Assembly (NCBI GenBank): GCA_038049695.1
Contig: CP142460.1
Span: 38,063,501 to 38,127,500 of the forward strand
Source: Cinnamomum chago
Lineage: Eukaryota; Streptophyta; Magnoliopsida; Laurales; Lauraceae
Direction of reading: 5' to 3'
DNA length: 64,000 nt
The notes under the pieces: model-generated
What the model was told of the DNA's origin: nothing
Database searches by the model: none
What the model saw: the letters and a program-made list of their open reading frames with translations, nothing else
Part shown: positions 1 through 10,708 of the stretch, in pieces
Layout of the letters: each line of letters begins with the position of its first letter
Numbering within the stretch: the first letter of the stretch is position 1
Made by a program: the position numbers and the translations under genes

Positions 1-89
1 TGTTGTAGAATCTTTGAATCCGATGTCGATCCTTCCCATCCAGCACAGATATACTGAAAACACATATCAAATGATACAACAGTCATAAC
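1..89 (-). pseudogene. PIF/Harbinger transposase, C-terminal part (distal piece)
   Basis: Read on the minus strand this segment continues the transposase found at 12925-13627; the two are separated only by the family A insertion. Across the junction the reading runs through SQNVMTVVSFDM to FQYICAGWEGSTSDSKIL. This matches the conserved stretch of PIF/Harbinger (HARBI1-like) DDE nucleases, where an FDM-x-F-x-Y-x-x-AGWEGS-x-xDS pattern follows the first catalytic Asp. The remaining C-terminus lies left of the window. The protein would cut and join DNA at Harbinger ends together with the Myb-like ORF1 protein. It is a pseudogene because of the insertion and two frameshifts upstream. Confidence 0.85.
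85..89. repeat. Target site duplication ATAAC, left
   Basis: ATAAC directly precedes the first family A LTR (TGTTAGG...) and recurs at 12920-12924 directly after the last LTR (...CTTACA). Only one duplication flanks the whole three-LTR array. Confidence 0.93.
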
Positions 90-483
90 TGTTAGGAATT
101 TTCTAGATTGCAATTTGATGGATGCATTATCATTCAAAGCATCATTTGATTTACACACTTGCATTGGTTTTAAATAAACTTGAAATCTTGTTTTATTCAT
201 GCATTGCTTTTAAGATTTGTAATAGTATTGATTTATGCATGATTTGTTTTTTCATCTTGGATGCATTTGATTTAGAAAAGAGTTTTCAAGAAATCAAGCA
301 AGCCTTTGTTTTAAAAGTTTTGAATCTTTTTAGGCTTTTTATGTCATGTTTTAAAAACCATTAGAATCTTTAAAACATGTTTTCCAAGCTTGATTTAGTG
401 GCCAAAAGGTCCCCCAAAGAAATAACTTTGAAATGACAAAAGTTGGATTTTTTGTCAAAAGGGGGGTTGTCCCGGCAGTGTCG

Positions 484-613
484 TCGGTCGACCGAGAGGC
501 AGGTCTCGGTCGACCGAGACAACTGCAGGCAAAAATTGCCTGGGAGCACCAACGGTCAGAAATATGACCGTTGTGTGTTCTCGGTCGACCGAGGCCTGTT
601 TCTCGGTCGACCG
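484..613. repeat. Four CTCGGTCGACCGAG-type palindromes in the family A LTR
   Basis: GTCGAC cores lie at 487-492, 509-514, 584-589 and 605-610, each within a 12-14 bp perfect palindrome of the form CTCGGTCGACCGAG. Between the second and third is an inverted repeat CAACGGTCA / TGACCGTTG (550-558 with 565-573). The cluster ends about 30 bp upstream of the TATA box, so it lies in U3. It is CpG-rich in otherwise AT-rich DNA. The same cluster recurs at about 5794-5923 and 11103-11232. Confidence 0.9.
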
Positions 614-639
614 AGAACTAGCCGTTGGCCACTTTTCCC

Positions 640-647
640 TATAAATA
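640..647 (+). promoter_or_regulatory. TATA box of the family A LTR
   Basis: TATAAATA within CCCTATAAATATGAG, just downstream of the palindrome cluster. It is the likely core promoter for element transcription and recurs at 5950 and 11259. Confidence 0.7.
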
Positions 648-805
648 TGAGTTCTTTCCCTTGCCAAAAGTTGGGAATTTTTAACCCCTCCTTGAGAGGA
701 TTTGAGGCATATCAAAAGGGAAAAGAACCAAGGGATGAAGGGGAAGATTAGGAAAGCTAAAGCTTGGATTAATGAAGTTAAACCACCAAGTAGGCTCTTC
801 CTTTC

Positions 806-1400
806 TTAATCATATGTTTTCATGCTTTGTTTTATTTTTGGTAAATCATTTCTAGCATGATAAACTATGTTTGTGTTGTGTCCTTAACATGTTTTATGTT
901 TTGAGTTGATTTATTATTTTGGATACAACACCATGTGATTCAATTTAAGTAGTACTTAACTTTGGTAAATCTAAGTAGATCATGTTAATGAAAAACCTTT
1001 GAAATCATATGTAACATGATCCATATACTTGGTTGAATCTTTGGTTGTTGTTTTTCCTTCATGAGAAAATCACTTTCAAAACTATCTTATGTTTTGGACT
1101 CAACCTCTTTACAAATCATATGTTTTCATGTTTTGCTTTATCATTGGTAAATCTTAGTAACATGTTAATCTATGATTTGTTGTATCCTTAGCATATTCTA
1201 TATTTTGAATAGATCTATTGTTTTGGATACATCACCATTGATTCATCAAAGTAGTACTTAACTTTGGAAAATCTAAGTAGATCATGTTAATGAAATATGT
1301 AACATGATTCATATACTTTGTTGAATCTTTGGGTGTTGTTTTTCCATCATAAGAAAATCTTTTTCAAATGTATCTTATGTTTTGGATTCAACATGTTTAC
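806..1400 (+). repeat. About 300-bp imperfect tandem duplication inside the LTR
   Basis: The words CATATGTTTTCATG, TTGGTAAATC, GTAGTACTTAACTTTGG, AAGTAGATCATGTTAATG and GTAACATGAT occur in the same order at about 806-1105 and 1112-1400, offset by about 300 bp. A partial third start (ACAAATCATATG) follows at 1402. It is present in all three LTRs. Confidence 0.75.
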
Positions 1401-1917
1401 AAATCATATGTGTATTATTGTTTTAATGTTTCACAACTTGCTTCACTTTGATAGGTAAATCATTTTCAAGTTGTATTTATAATTACATATGATTTGTCCC
1501 CTAATTTCAATCAAATCAATTTTTATGTTTTGAGCTTCATTGATGATTTGATTGACATCCCTATGCATCACATGTTTAGAGCTAATCCATTTCATACAAC
1601 TTGTGTAACTTTGATATCATTAACAAGTTGTTACTTTTAACATGTGATTGCATTGCTTCCTCAATCATAAATGTTTTTGAGCTAAAACTTTCAAAAGCCT
1701 TAGGCTTACATTTATGAACTTTCATTTTCAAAATGATTGAGGATCACACACACACACTTCATTTGTTTTCATCTTTGCATTCATAGTGTGAGTGTGTATT
1801 TGTATTTCACTTCCATATCCGCCTATTATAAGAGGCATTGTAATGAGCTTAATAGAATCTCCATCAAGTGTATTAAAGACACTATCTTAGTGAGATAACC
1901 AACCTTGTGGTTGAAGA

Positions 1918-2050
1918 GGTTATTGCTTAGCCTATAAAAGCATAATGGATAGGTTGATGTTAAGCCTTGAAAAACATCAATGTAAGGTTATTGCTTAGCC
2001 TTGGAAAGCATATTGTAAAGGTTATTGCTTAGCCTATTGAAAAGCATAAA
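1918..2050 (+). repeat. Short tandem repeat built on GGTTATTGCTTAGCC
   Basis: GGTTATTGCTTAGCC followed by a short variable stretch and AAAGCAT occurs three times, from 1918, 1985 and 2019. A degenerate TTAAGCCTTGAAAAACAT lies between the first two. It is present in all three LTRs, near the U5 side. Confidence 0.75.
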
Positions 2051-2302
2051 TAGTGGAAATCCGGTGGGGTGTTGGATCACAAGCCGGTAGTGGATGTAGG
2101 CATTGAGGCCGAACCACTATAAATCCTTGTGTGATGGTGCTTGCTTTGTGGTGATTGTTTATATTAGCTTCCGCATATTGTTTGATAATCATCACTTGTG
2201 ACTAGTTGGTTTTAAAGAAGTTAAAATTGTTAAAATTGGTCATAATTGGAGCTCACCCTATTCACCCCCCCTCTAGGGTTCGGATCCCCATGGACTTACA
2301 AG

Positions 2303-2313
2303 TGGTATCAGAG
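2303..2313 (+). other. Primer-binding site, family A, internal copy 1
   Basis: TGGTATCAGAG begins two bases after the LTR end. It complements the 3' end of plant initiator tRNA-Met, the usual primer for minus-strand DNA synthesis in copia and many gypsy elements. The second internal copy has it at 7613-7623. Confidence 0.9.
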
Positions 2314-2451
2314 AGGGTTACTCCATATTAGGGCTTAACAACCCGGAGTTGATCCTTGCTAGATTAGAACCCTAGTGTTGTGTTTTTATTGCATATCTTT
2401 TTAAAGATTTCCACTATGATTGAAAATGATATTTTTCCCTAGCCTCATTGC

Positions 2452-4622
2452 ACCACTCTAAGACTTTTCCAAGTTATATCTTCTAGAGTTGGTGAGTCCT
2501 CAAAGTGATCTCTCAAGGACACATTTTCAAGACCTTAGGTGTATTTTCAAAGGTAGACTATTTGAGTAACCTTAAGGCCTTGATACCCCTAGACCAACCT
2601 ATGCTTTTTAGTTATATCTTTTTGTTGGTCATGTTACATTTGCATTTTGTTTCTTTATAGTCACATCTTTTAAAATGCAATGTTTCTTTGTGATCATTTG
2701 ATTTTGTCTTCATGAACTTTTATAGTTATATCTCATGGTTTTCAAAATCCCTTGATTGCAATTTTTTTTTTTTTCATGATGGATTTGCATGTTGTTCATT
2801 TAGTAATATCTCTTATTGTGCATATCTATTCATGATCAATTGATTGTGATTACAAATGCTTTCTAGCTAGTTTTTCATGATCAATTGATGTTGGAAAATC
2901 ATTTGATGATTGTCATAATTATATCCTTTTTGAATCAAATGATTTGAATCTATTTAAGTTTTCCATTGATTTTCAAGTTATATCTCTTGATATGGAAATT
3001 TGTAAGTGTCTATTGTTTTTAGATATTGAAAACTTTACAATAGTACACTTCTTGTTTTTCAAAGTCACTTGCTCTTAATTCTATAAATGATTCTTTGTTG
3101 AAATTTCATACATTGAAGTGATTTGAAAAACTTTGGAAAATGTTCTAAGCTTTATTAGTTATATTTATAGAAGCATTTTCCTTGAATTTATTTCCTTGTG
3201 CATAATTATGATTGTATCATTTGGAAGGAAATAATTCTTACAAACAATTTGCATCTTTGCTCTTTGAGTTACATTCTTTATGCAAATTGATTTTGTTGTC
3301 TTACATTGCATGGTTGGATATGATATCATTGATTTGCATATTTGTGCCTAACTTGGTATATTCTCATTAATGCATTTTGATGATTGTTTATGTGCTTTAT
3401 AGTAAAATCTTGTAATTGAGCTTTTTAAGTACATATGTGATTTTATGTGCTAAGTTCATTTGGTTTAAACCACATATCCTTTTCCATTGTATTGTAAGCT
3501 TAGTACATTTGCTAAGAGTGGAGATGTTACATGATAGCTTATTGGATCATTTTAGATGAATTGGAATTAAACCATTGTTCTTAATAGGTATATCCATTTA
3601 TGTGGTCCATCTTCATCTTTATGTGATCCATGATGTCTCTCTAACTTCATACCTTCTTGTGCTTACTTAGTTATACTCTTTATTGATGATATGGTATGAG
3701 TTAGATCTTGAGTGTTGATTGATCCTCTCTATGCAAATGTCAAATTGTTCTATGTATGATTGTGATCTTAGTTATATTTGTTGAAACCATACTAGAACTC
3801 AAATCCATCCTCTATGCTTTCTAGTCATTTCTTTTTGGATGGTTATGATGTTGATTCATGTATATGCTATAAGTGATATCATACTAATACATGTTTCAAC
3901 TTCATAGTAGTGATCTTGATCATATGAAACTCTTTGAAATCCATTCCTCATATTTCTATGTGTTTGATGGATAACTTAGATGTTGAATTCATATGATTTA
4001 GTCACTTTATAAATTGCATGCATTTCAAAGTCATATCTTTTTGCATTGCAATTTCTCTTGTTCATCACTATGCTCAATAGTTATATCTTTAAAAGTGATG
4101 AATATGCATTTATGATGCTTGATGGAATTTTGTCACATTCTTGCTCTTTATCATGTTATCAAATTCAATTGGTTTCATTTGGTATAATGTTTGATTGATT
4201 TGATTTCTTGTGAATGTGATAAATCTTGTGTGCATTGGATTGAACTTGATAAGTAATATGATTGTTCCATGTCACACACCATTAGCATCATAATGTTCAT
4301 GTTGCCACCTCTTTTGCTCTCATAGGTATATCTCATGACCACCATGTTTATGTGTTCATAATATTGGTTGGTTATTAGTTGAGGTTGGCTTCATGTTTGA
4401 ATTTCTTTTCACTCTTTCATGCACCTTAATAAGTCATATTTATTGATTGAATGAAATGATTTTCAAAATCTTACATAGCATATGATTTTCTTAAGTAATA
4501 TTGATTGATGCTATGTTTGAGTAAACCCCATATCATGGATAGCTCTAATTTGGATTTTTCCTAATAGGTATATTTTTAAATCCATTTTAGAGTGATTGAT
4601 TTAAATAGTCATATCCTAAATC
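2452..4622 (+). repeat. Chain of more than 20 hairpins with variable stems and a shared loop motif
   Basis: Successive inverted repeats of mostly 7-15 bp, each with its own stem sequence. Clear examples (5' arm / 3' arm): 2592-2598/2624-2630; 2640-2648/2672-2680; 2896-2907/2934-2945; 2960-2966/2992-2998; 3004-3016/3037-3050; 3055-3070/3116-3130; 3135-3147/3168-3181; 3184-3197/3225-3237; 3245-3254/3280-3289; 3445-3454/3499-3508; 3641-3653/3693-3704; 4011-4022/4042-4054; 4061-4069/4094-4102; 4473-4481/4508-4516; 4543-4557/4578-4592; 4598-4603/4617-4622. Many loops hold variants of AGTTATATCTT. The function is unknown; the second internal copy repeats the whole chain. Confidence 0.82.
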
Positions 4623-5027
4623 TCAATTGGTATTCTTTGTCTTTCCAATTGATATCCATGATGGCTTTTCCCATAGACCTTGCTTTCTTTTGGCAATTTG
4701 ATCATATGAGCTTGATAGTTAAATGAATCTAATCCTTTCTTTGAAGTTGACCCTCACTTGGTTAAACCATCTTCTTCTTGTACCTAATAGTTAAATCTTT
4801 GTCAAAAGTTTGACAAAAGAAGAGAATGGATTGAGGGGGAGTGTAAACCTTCATAGGAAGTATTAGTTGTGATCAAATTGACCCTAGGATTGCCTTTGAA
4901 CCCTTAGAGACTACTACCTCACATGATAGCCTGTTATGGATTTCATCTTCGATTTCATTTGTTAACAGGTGCTACTAATGGTATTTTCCTTGTTTCATGT
5001 GTGTAGGTACCTTTGCAATTTAATGGC

Positions 5028-5399
5028 AAAGGGGGAGAAATTATGCAAGTTCTCAAAAGGGTGAAGAGAAAGTCCAAGCTTCCAAAGGGGAGAGTTGTGT
5101 ATGATCTTCTACAAAGGGAGAGAATGCATACCTTGCCAAAGGGAGAAAGAGGCATGGTCAAAGGGGGAGAGCTAATAGAAGAAACAAAGCTTGGAGCTAA
5201 AGAATGTGCTTGGCAGAAGAAAGAAAGCTTGAAGGTTGATCAAGCTCCAAGCATCATGAAGATTGAAGTCCAAGAGCCCAAGCTATGAGAAGAAGCATCC
5301 AAGAAGATTTCAAGCCTTGTCCAGCTGAGGGGGAGCTGAAGACTAAGTGTGTATTGTCAGTGGTGAGTGTGTTTGCCATCAAATTGCAAAGGGGGAGAT
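5028..5399 (+). repeat. Multiple polypurine tracts ending in the PPT of family A
   Basis: CAAAGGGGGAGA-like tracts recur near 5028, 5083, 5112, 5138, 5158 and finally 5388-5399 (AAAGGGGGAGAT), the last abutting the 3' LTR at 5400. GAGGGGGAG also occurs near 4833 and 5327. The final tract is the expected plus-strand primer. Multiple tracts of this kind are a known feature of Sirevirus copia elements. Confidence 0.75.
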
Positions 5400-5431
5400 T
5401 GTTAGGAATTTTCTAGATTGCAATTTGATGG
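5376..5431. repeat. 14-bp inverted repeat spanning the PPT/3' LTR junction
   Basis: CCATCAAATTGCAA (5376-5389) is perfectly complementary to TTGCAATTTGATGG (5418-5431). The 28-bp loop contains the PPT and the first bases of the LTR. The same pairing occurs at 10685-10698 with 10727-10740. Confidence 0.9.
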
Positions 5432-7610
5432 ATGCATTATCATTCAAAGCATCATTTGATTTACACACTTGCATTGGTTTTAAATAAACTTGAAATCTTG
5501 TTTTATTCATGCATTGCTTTTAAGATTTGTAATAGTATTGATTTATGCATGATTTGTTTTTTCATCTTGGATGCATTTGATTTAGAAAAGAGTTTTCAAG
5601 AAATCAAGCAAGCCTTTGTTTTAAAAGTTTTGAATCTTTTTAGGCTTTTTATGTCATGTTTTAAAAACCATTAGAATCTTTAAAACATGTTTTCCAAGCT
5701 TGATTTAGTGGCCAAAAGGTCCCCCAAAGAAATAACTTTGAAATGACAAAAGTTGGATTTTTTGTCAAAAGGGGGGTTGTCCCGGCAGTGTCGTCGGTCG
5801 ACCGAGAGGCAGGTCTCGGTCGACCGAGACAACTGCAGGCAAAAATTGCCTGGGAGCACCAACGGTCAGAAATATGACCGTTGTGTGTTCTCGGTCGACC
5901 GAGGCCTGTTTCTCGGTCGACCGAGAACTAGCCGTTGGCCACTTTTCCCTATAAATATGAGTTCTTTCCCTTGCCAAAAGTTGGGAATTTTTAACCCCTC
6001 CTTGAGAGGATTTGAGGCATATCAAAAGGGAAAAGAACCAAGGGATGAAGGGGAAGATTAGGAAAGCTAAAGCTTGGATTAATGAAGTTAAACCACCAAG
6101 TAGGCTCTTCCTTTCTTAATCATATGTTTTCATGCTTTGTTTTATTTTTGGTAAATCATTTCTAGCATGATAAACTATGTTTGTGTTGTGTCCTTAACAT
6201 GTTTTATGTTTTGAGTTGATTTATTATTTTGGATACAACACCATGTGATTCAATTTAAGTAGTACTTAACTTTGGTAAATCTAAGTAGATCATGTTAATG
6301 AAAAACCTTTGAAATCATATGTAACATGATCCATATACTTGGTTGAATCTTTGGTTGTTGTTTTTCCTTCATGAGAAAATCACTTTCAAAACTATCTTAT
6401 GTTTTGGACTCAACCTCTTTACAAATCATATGTTTTCATGTTTTGCTTTATCATTGGTAAATCTTAGTAACATGTTAATCTATGATTTGTTGTATCCTTA
6501 GCATATTCTATATTTTGAATAGATCTATTGTTTTGGATACATCACCATTGATTCATCAAAGTAGTACTTAACTTTGGAAAATCTAAGTAGATCATGTTAA
6601 TGAAATATGTAACATGATTCATATACTTTGTTGAATCTTTGGGTGTTGTTTTTCCATCATAAGAAAATCTTTTTCAAATGTATCTTATGTTTTGGATTCA
6701 ACATGTTTACAAATCATATGTGTATTATTGTTTTAATGTTTCACAACTTGCTTCACTTTGATAGGTAAATCATTTTCAAGTTGTATTTATAATTACATAT
6801 GATTTGTCCCCTAATTTCAATCAAATCAATTTTTATGTTTTGAGCTTCATTGATGATTTGATTGACATCCCTATGCATCACATGTTTAGAGCTAATCCAT
6901 TTCATACAACTTGTGTAACTTTGATATCATTAACAAGTTGTTACTTTTAACATGTGATTGCATTGCTTCCTCAATCATAAATGTTTTTGAGCTAAAACTT
7001 TCAAAAGCCTTAGGCTTACATTTATGAACTTTCATTTTCAAAATGATTGAGGATCACACACACACACTTCATTTGTTTTCATCTTTGCATTCATAGTGTG
7101 AGTGTGTATTTGTATTTCACTTCCATATCCGCCTATTATAAGAGGCATTGTAATGAGCTTAATAGAATCTCCATCAAGTGTATTAAAGACACTATCTTAG
7201 TGAGATAACCAACCTTGTGGTTGAAGAGGTTATTGCTTAGCCTATAAAAGCATAATGGATAGGTTGATGTTAAGCCTTGAAAAACATCAATGTAAGGTTA
7301 TTGCTTAGCCTTGGAAAGCATATTGTAAAGGTTATTGCTTAGCCTATTGAAAAGCATAAATAGTGGAAATCCGGTGGGGTGTTGGATCACAAGCCGGTAG
7401 TGGATGTAGGCATTGAGGCCGAACCACTATAAATCCTTGTGTGATGGTGCTTGCTTTGTGGTGATTGTTTATATTAGCTTCCGCATATTGTTTGATAATC
7501 ATCACTTGTGACTAGTTGGTTTTAAAGAAGTTAAAATTGTTAAAATTGGTCATAATTGGAGCTCACCCTATTCACCCCCCCTCTAGGGTTCGGATCCCCA
7601 TGGACTTACA
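5400..7610 (+). mobile_element. Family A LTR, copy 2 (shared, middle)
   Basis: This LTR serves as the 3' LTR of the first unit and the 5' LTR of the second. It is the same 2211-bp length as copy 1, with no differences noticed by eye, and carries all its internal features shifted by 5310 bp. Confidence 0.9.
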
Positions 7611-10600
7611 AGTGGTATCAGAGAGGGTTACTCCATATTAGGGCTTAACAACCCGGAGTTGATCCTTGCTAGATTAGAACCCTAGTGTTGTGTTTTTATT
7701 GCATATCTTTTTAAAGATTTCCACTATGATTGAAAATGATATTTTTCCCTAGCCTCATTGCACCACTCTAAGACTTTTCCAAGTTATATCTTCTAGAGTT
7801 GGTGAGTCCTCAAAGTGATCTCTCAAGGACACATTTTCAAGACCTTAGGTGTATTTTCAAAGGTAGACTATTTGAGTAACCTTAAGGCCTTGATACCCCT
7901 AGACCAACCTATGCTTTTTAGTTATATCTTTTTGTTGGTCATGTTACATTTGCATTTTGTTTCTTTATAGTCACATCTTTTAAAATGCAATGTTTCTTTG
8001 TGATCATTTGATTTTGTCTTCATGAACTTTTATAGTTATATCTCATGGTTTTCAAAATCCCTTGATTGCAATTTTTTTTTTTTCATGATGGATTTGCATG
8101 TTGTTCATTTAGTAATATCTCTTATTGTGCATATCTATTCATGATCAATTGATTGTGATTACAAATGCTTTCTAGCTAGTTTTTCATGATCAATTGATGT
8201 TGGAAAATCATTTGATGATTGTCATAATTATATCCTTTTTGAATCAAATGATTTGAATCTATTTAAGTTTTCCATTGATTTTCAAGTTATATCTCTTGAT
8301 ATGGAAATTTGTAAGTGTCTATTGTTTTTAGATATTGAAAACTTTACAATAGTACACTTCTTGTTTTTCAAAGTCACTTGCTCTTAATTCTATAAATGAT
8401 TCTTTGTTGAAATTTCATACATTGAAGTGATTTGAAAAACTTTGGAAAATGTTCTAAGCTTTATTAGTTATATTTATAGAAGCATTTTCCTTGAATTTAT
8501 TTCCTTGTGCATAATTATGATTGTATCATTTGGAAGGAAATAATTCTTACAAACAATTTGCATCTTTGCTCTTTGAGTTACATTCTTTATGCAAATTGAT
8601 TTTGTTGTCTTACATTGCATGGTTGGATATGATATCATTGATTTGCATATTTGTGCCTAACTTGGTATATTCTCATTAATGCATTTTGATGATTGTTTAT
8701 GTGCTTTATAGTAAAATCTTGTAATTGAGCTTTTTAAGTACATATGTGATTTTATGTGCTAAGTTCATTTGGTTTAAACCACATATCCTTTTCCATTGTA
8801 TTGTAAGCTTAGTACATTTGCTAAGAGTGGAGATGTTACATGATAGCTTATTGGATCATTTTAGATGAATTGGAATTAAACCATTGTTCTTAATAGGTAT
8901 ATCCATTTATGTGGTCCATCTTCATCTTTATGTGATCCATGATGTCTCTCTAACTTCATACCTTCTTGTGCTTACTTAGTTATACTCTTTATTGATGATA
9001 TGGTATGAGTTAGATCTTGAGTGTTGATTGATCCTCTCTATGCAAATGTCAAATTGTTCTATGTATGATTGTGATCTTAGTTATATTTGTTGAAACCATA
9101 CTAGAACTCAAATCCATCCTCTATGCTTTCTAGTCATTTCTTTTTGGATGGTTATGATGTTGATTCATGTATATGCTATAAGTGATATCATACTAATACA
9201 TGTTTCAACTTCATAGTAGTGATCTTGATCATATGAAACTCTTTGAAATCCATTCCTCATATTTCTATGTGTTTGATGGATAACTTAGATGTTGAATTCA
9301 TATGATTTAGTCACTTTATAAATTGCATGCATTTCAAAGTCATATCTTTTTGCATTGCAATTTCTCTTGTTCATCACTATGCTCAATAGTTATATCTTTA
9401 AAAGTGATGAATATGCATTTATGATGCTTGATGGAATTTTGTCACATTCTTGCTCTTTATCATGTTATCAAATTCAATTGGTTTCATTTGGTATAATGTT
9501 TGATTGATTTGATTTCTTGTGAATGTGATAAATCTTGTGTGCATTGGATTGAACTTGATAAGTAATATGATTGTTCCATGTCACACACCATTAGCATCAT
9601 AATGTTCATGTTGCCACCTCTTTTGCTCTCATAGGTATATCTCATGACCACCATGTTTATGTGTTCATAATATTGGTTGGTTATTAGTTGAGGTTGGCTT
9701 CATGTTTGAATTTCTTTTCACTCTTTCATGCACCTTAATAAGTCATATTTATTGATTGAATGAAATGATTTTCAAAATCTTACATAGCATATGATTTTCT
9801 TAAGTAATATTGATTGATGCTATGTTTGAGTAAACCCCATATCATGGATAGCTCTAATTTGGATTTTTCCTAATAGGTATATTTTTAAATCCATTTTAGA
9901 GTGATTGATTTAAATAGTCATATCCTAAATCTCAATTGGTATTCTTTGTCTTTCCAATTGATATCCATGATGGCTTTTCCCATAGACCTTGCTTTCTTTT
10001 GGCAATTTGATCATATGAGCTTGATAGTTAAATGAATCTAATCCTTTCTTTGAAGTTGACCCTCACTTGGTTAAACCATCTTCTTCTTGTACCTAATAGT
10101 TAAATCTTTGTCAAAAGTTTGACAAAAGAAGAGAATGGATTGAGGGGGAGTGTAAACCTTCATAGGAAGTATTAGTTGTGATCAAATTGACCCTAGGATT
10201 GCCTTTGAACCCTTAGAGACTACTACCTCACATGATAGCCTGTTATGGATTTCATCTTCGATTTCATTTGTTAACAGGTGCTACTAATGGTATTTTCCTT
10301 GTTTCATGTGTGTAGGTACCTTTGCAATTTAATGGCAAAGGGGGAGAAATTATGCAAGTTCTCAAAAGGGTGAAGAGAAAGTCCAAGCTTCCAAAGGGGA
10401 GAGTTGTGTATGATCTTCTACAAAGGGAGAGAATGCATACCTTGCCAAAGGGAGAAAGAGGCATGGTCAAAGGGGGAGAGCTAATAGAAGAAACAAAGCT
10501 TGGAGCTAAAGAATGTGCTTGGCAGAAGAAAGAAAGCTTGAAGGTTGATCAAGCTCCAAGCATCATGAAGATTGAAGTCCAAGAGCCCAAGCTATGAGAA

Positions 10601-10708
10601 GAAGCATCCAAGAAGATTTCAAGCCTTGTCCAGCTGAGGGGGAGCTGAAGACTAAGTGTGTATTGTCAGTGGTGAGTGTGTTTGCCATCAAATTGCAAAG
10701 GGGGAGAT
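7611..10708 (+). mobile_element. Family A internal region, copy 2
   Basis: This is a near-exact duplicate of 2301-5399, one base shorter because of a T-run near 8072. PBS, hairpin chain, purine tracts and the terminal PPT are all conserved. Confidence 0.9.

Larger units (their letters stand above)
90..2300 (+). mobile_element. Family A LTR, copy 1
   Basis: The 2211-bp LTR is bounded by TG...CA, with ATAAC to its left and the PBS to its right. From 5' to 3' it contains a CG-rich palindrome cluster (484-613), a TATA box (640-647), an approximately 300-bp imperfect duplication (about 806-1105 and 1112-1400), a hairpin-rich stretch (1433-1742) and a short tandem repeat (1918-2050). Open frames at 122-364 and 443-751 recur in every LTR, match nothing I recognise, and are treated as non-coding. 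Confidence 0.9.
2301..5399 (+). mobile_element. Family A internal region, copy 1 (non-coding hairpin chain)
   Basis: No gag, protease, integrase, reverse transcriptase or RNase H motif is visible in any frame. Instead 2452-4622 is a run of short inverted repeats with a recurring loop motif (separate entry). From about 4830 to the 3' LTR the sequence becomes purine-rich with repeated AAAGGGGGAGA-like tracts. An open frame at 5013-5288 (91 codons, Lys/Glu-rich) lies wholly in those tracts and is probably a by-product of them. Confidence 0.85.

Noticed and set aside
122..751. Open frames in the family A LTR (122-364, 443-751 and their copies) as genes
   Set aside because: They sit in the LTR, cross the palindrome cluster and TATA box, show no domain, and are identical in each LTR simply because the LTRs are identical.
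2452..4622. Hairpin chain as a CRISPR array or tRNA/miRNA cluster
   Set aside because: There are no equal-length direct repeats with spacers, no tRNA fold, and stems are shorter than plant miRNA precursors; the setting is a plant retroelement.
5013..5288. 91-codon Lys/Glu-rich frame before the 3' LTR as a protein
   Set aside because: It is built from repeated purine tracts (AAAGGGGAGA), which code for Lys, Gly and Glu without selection on protein.
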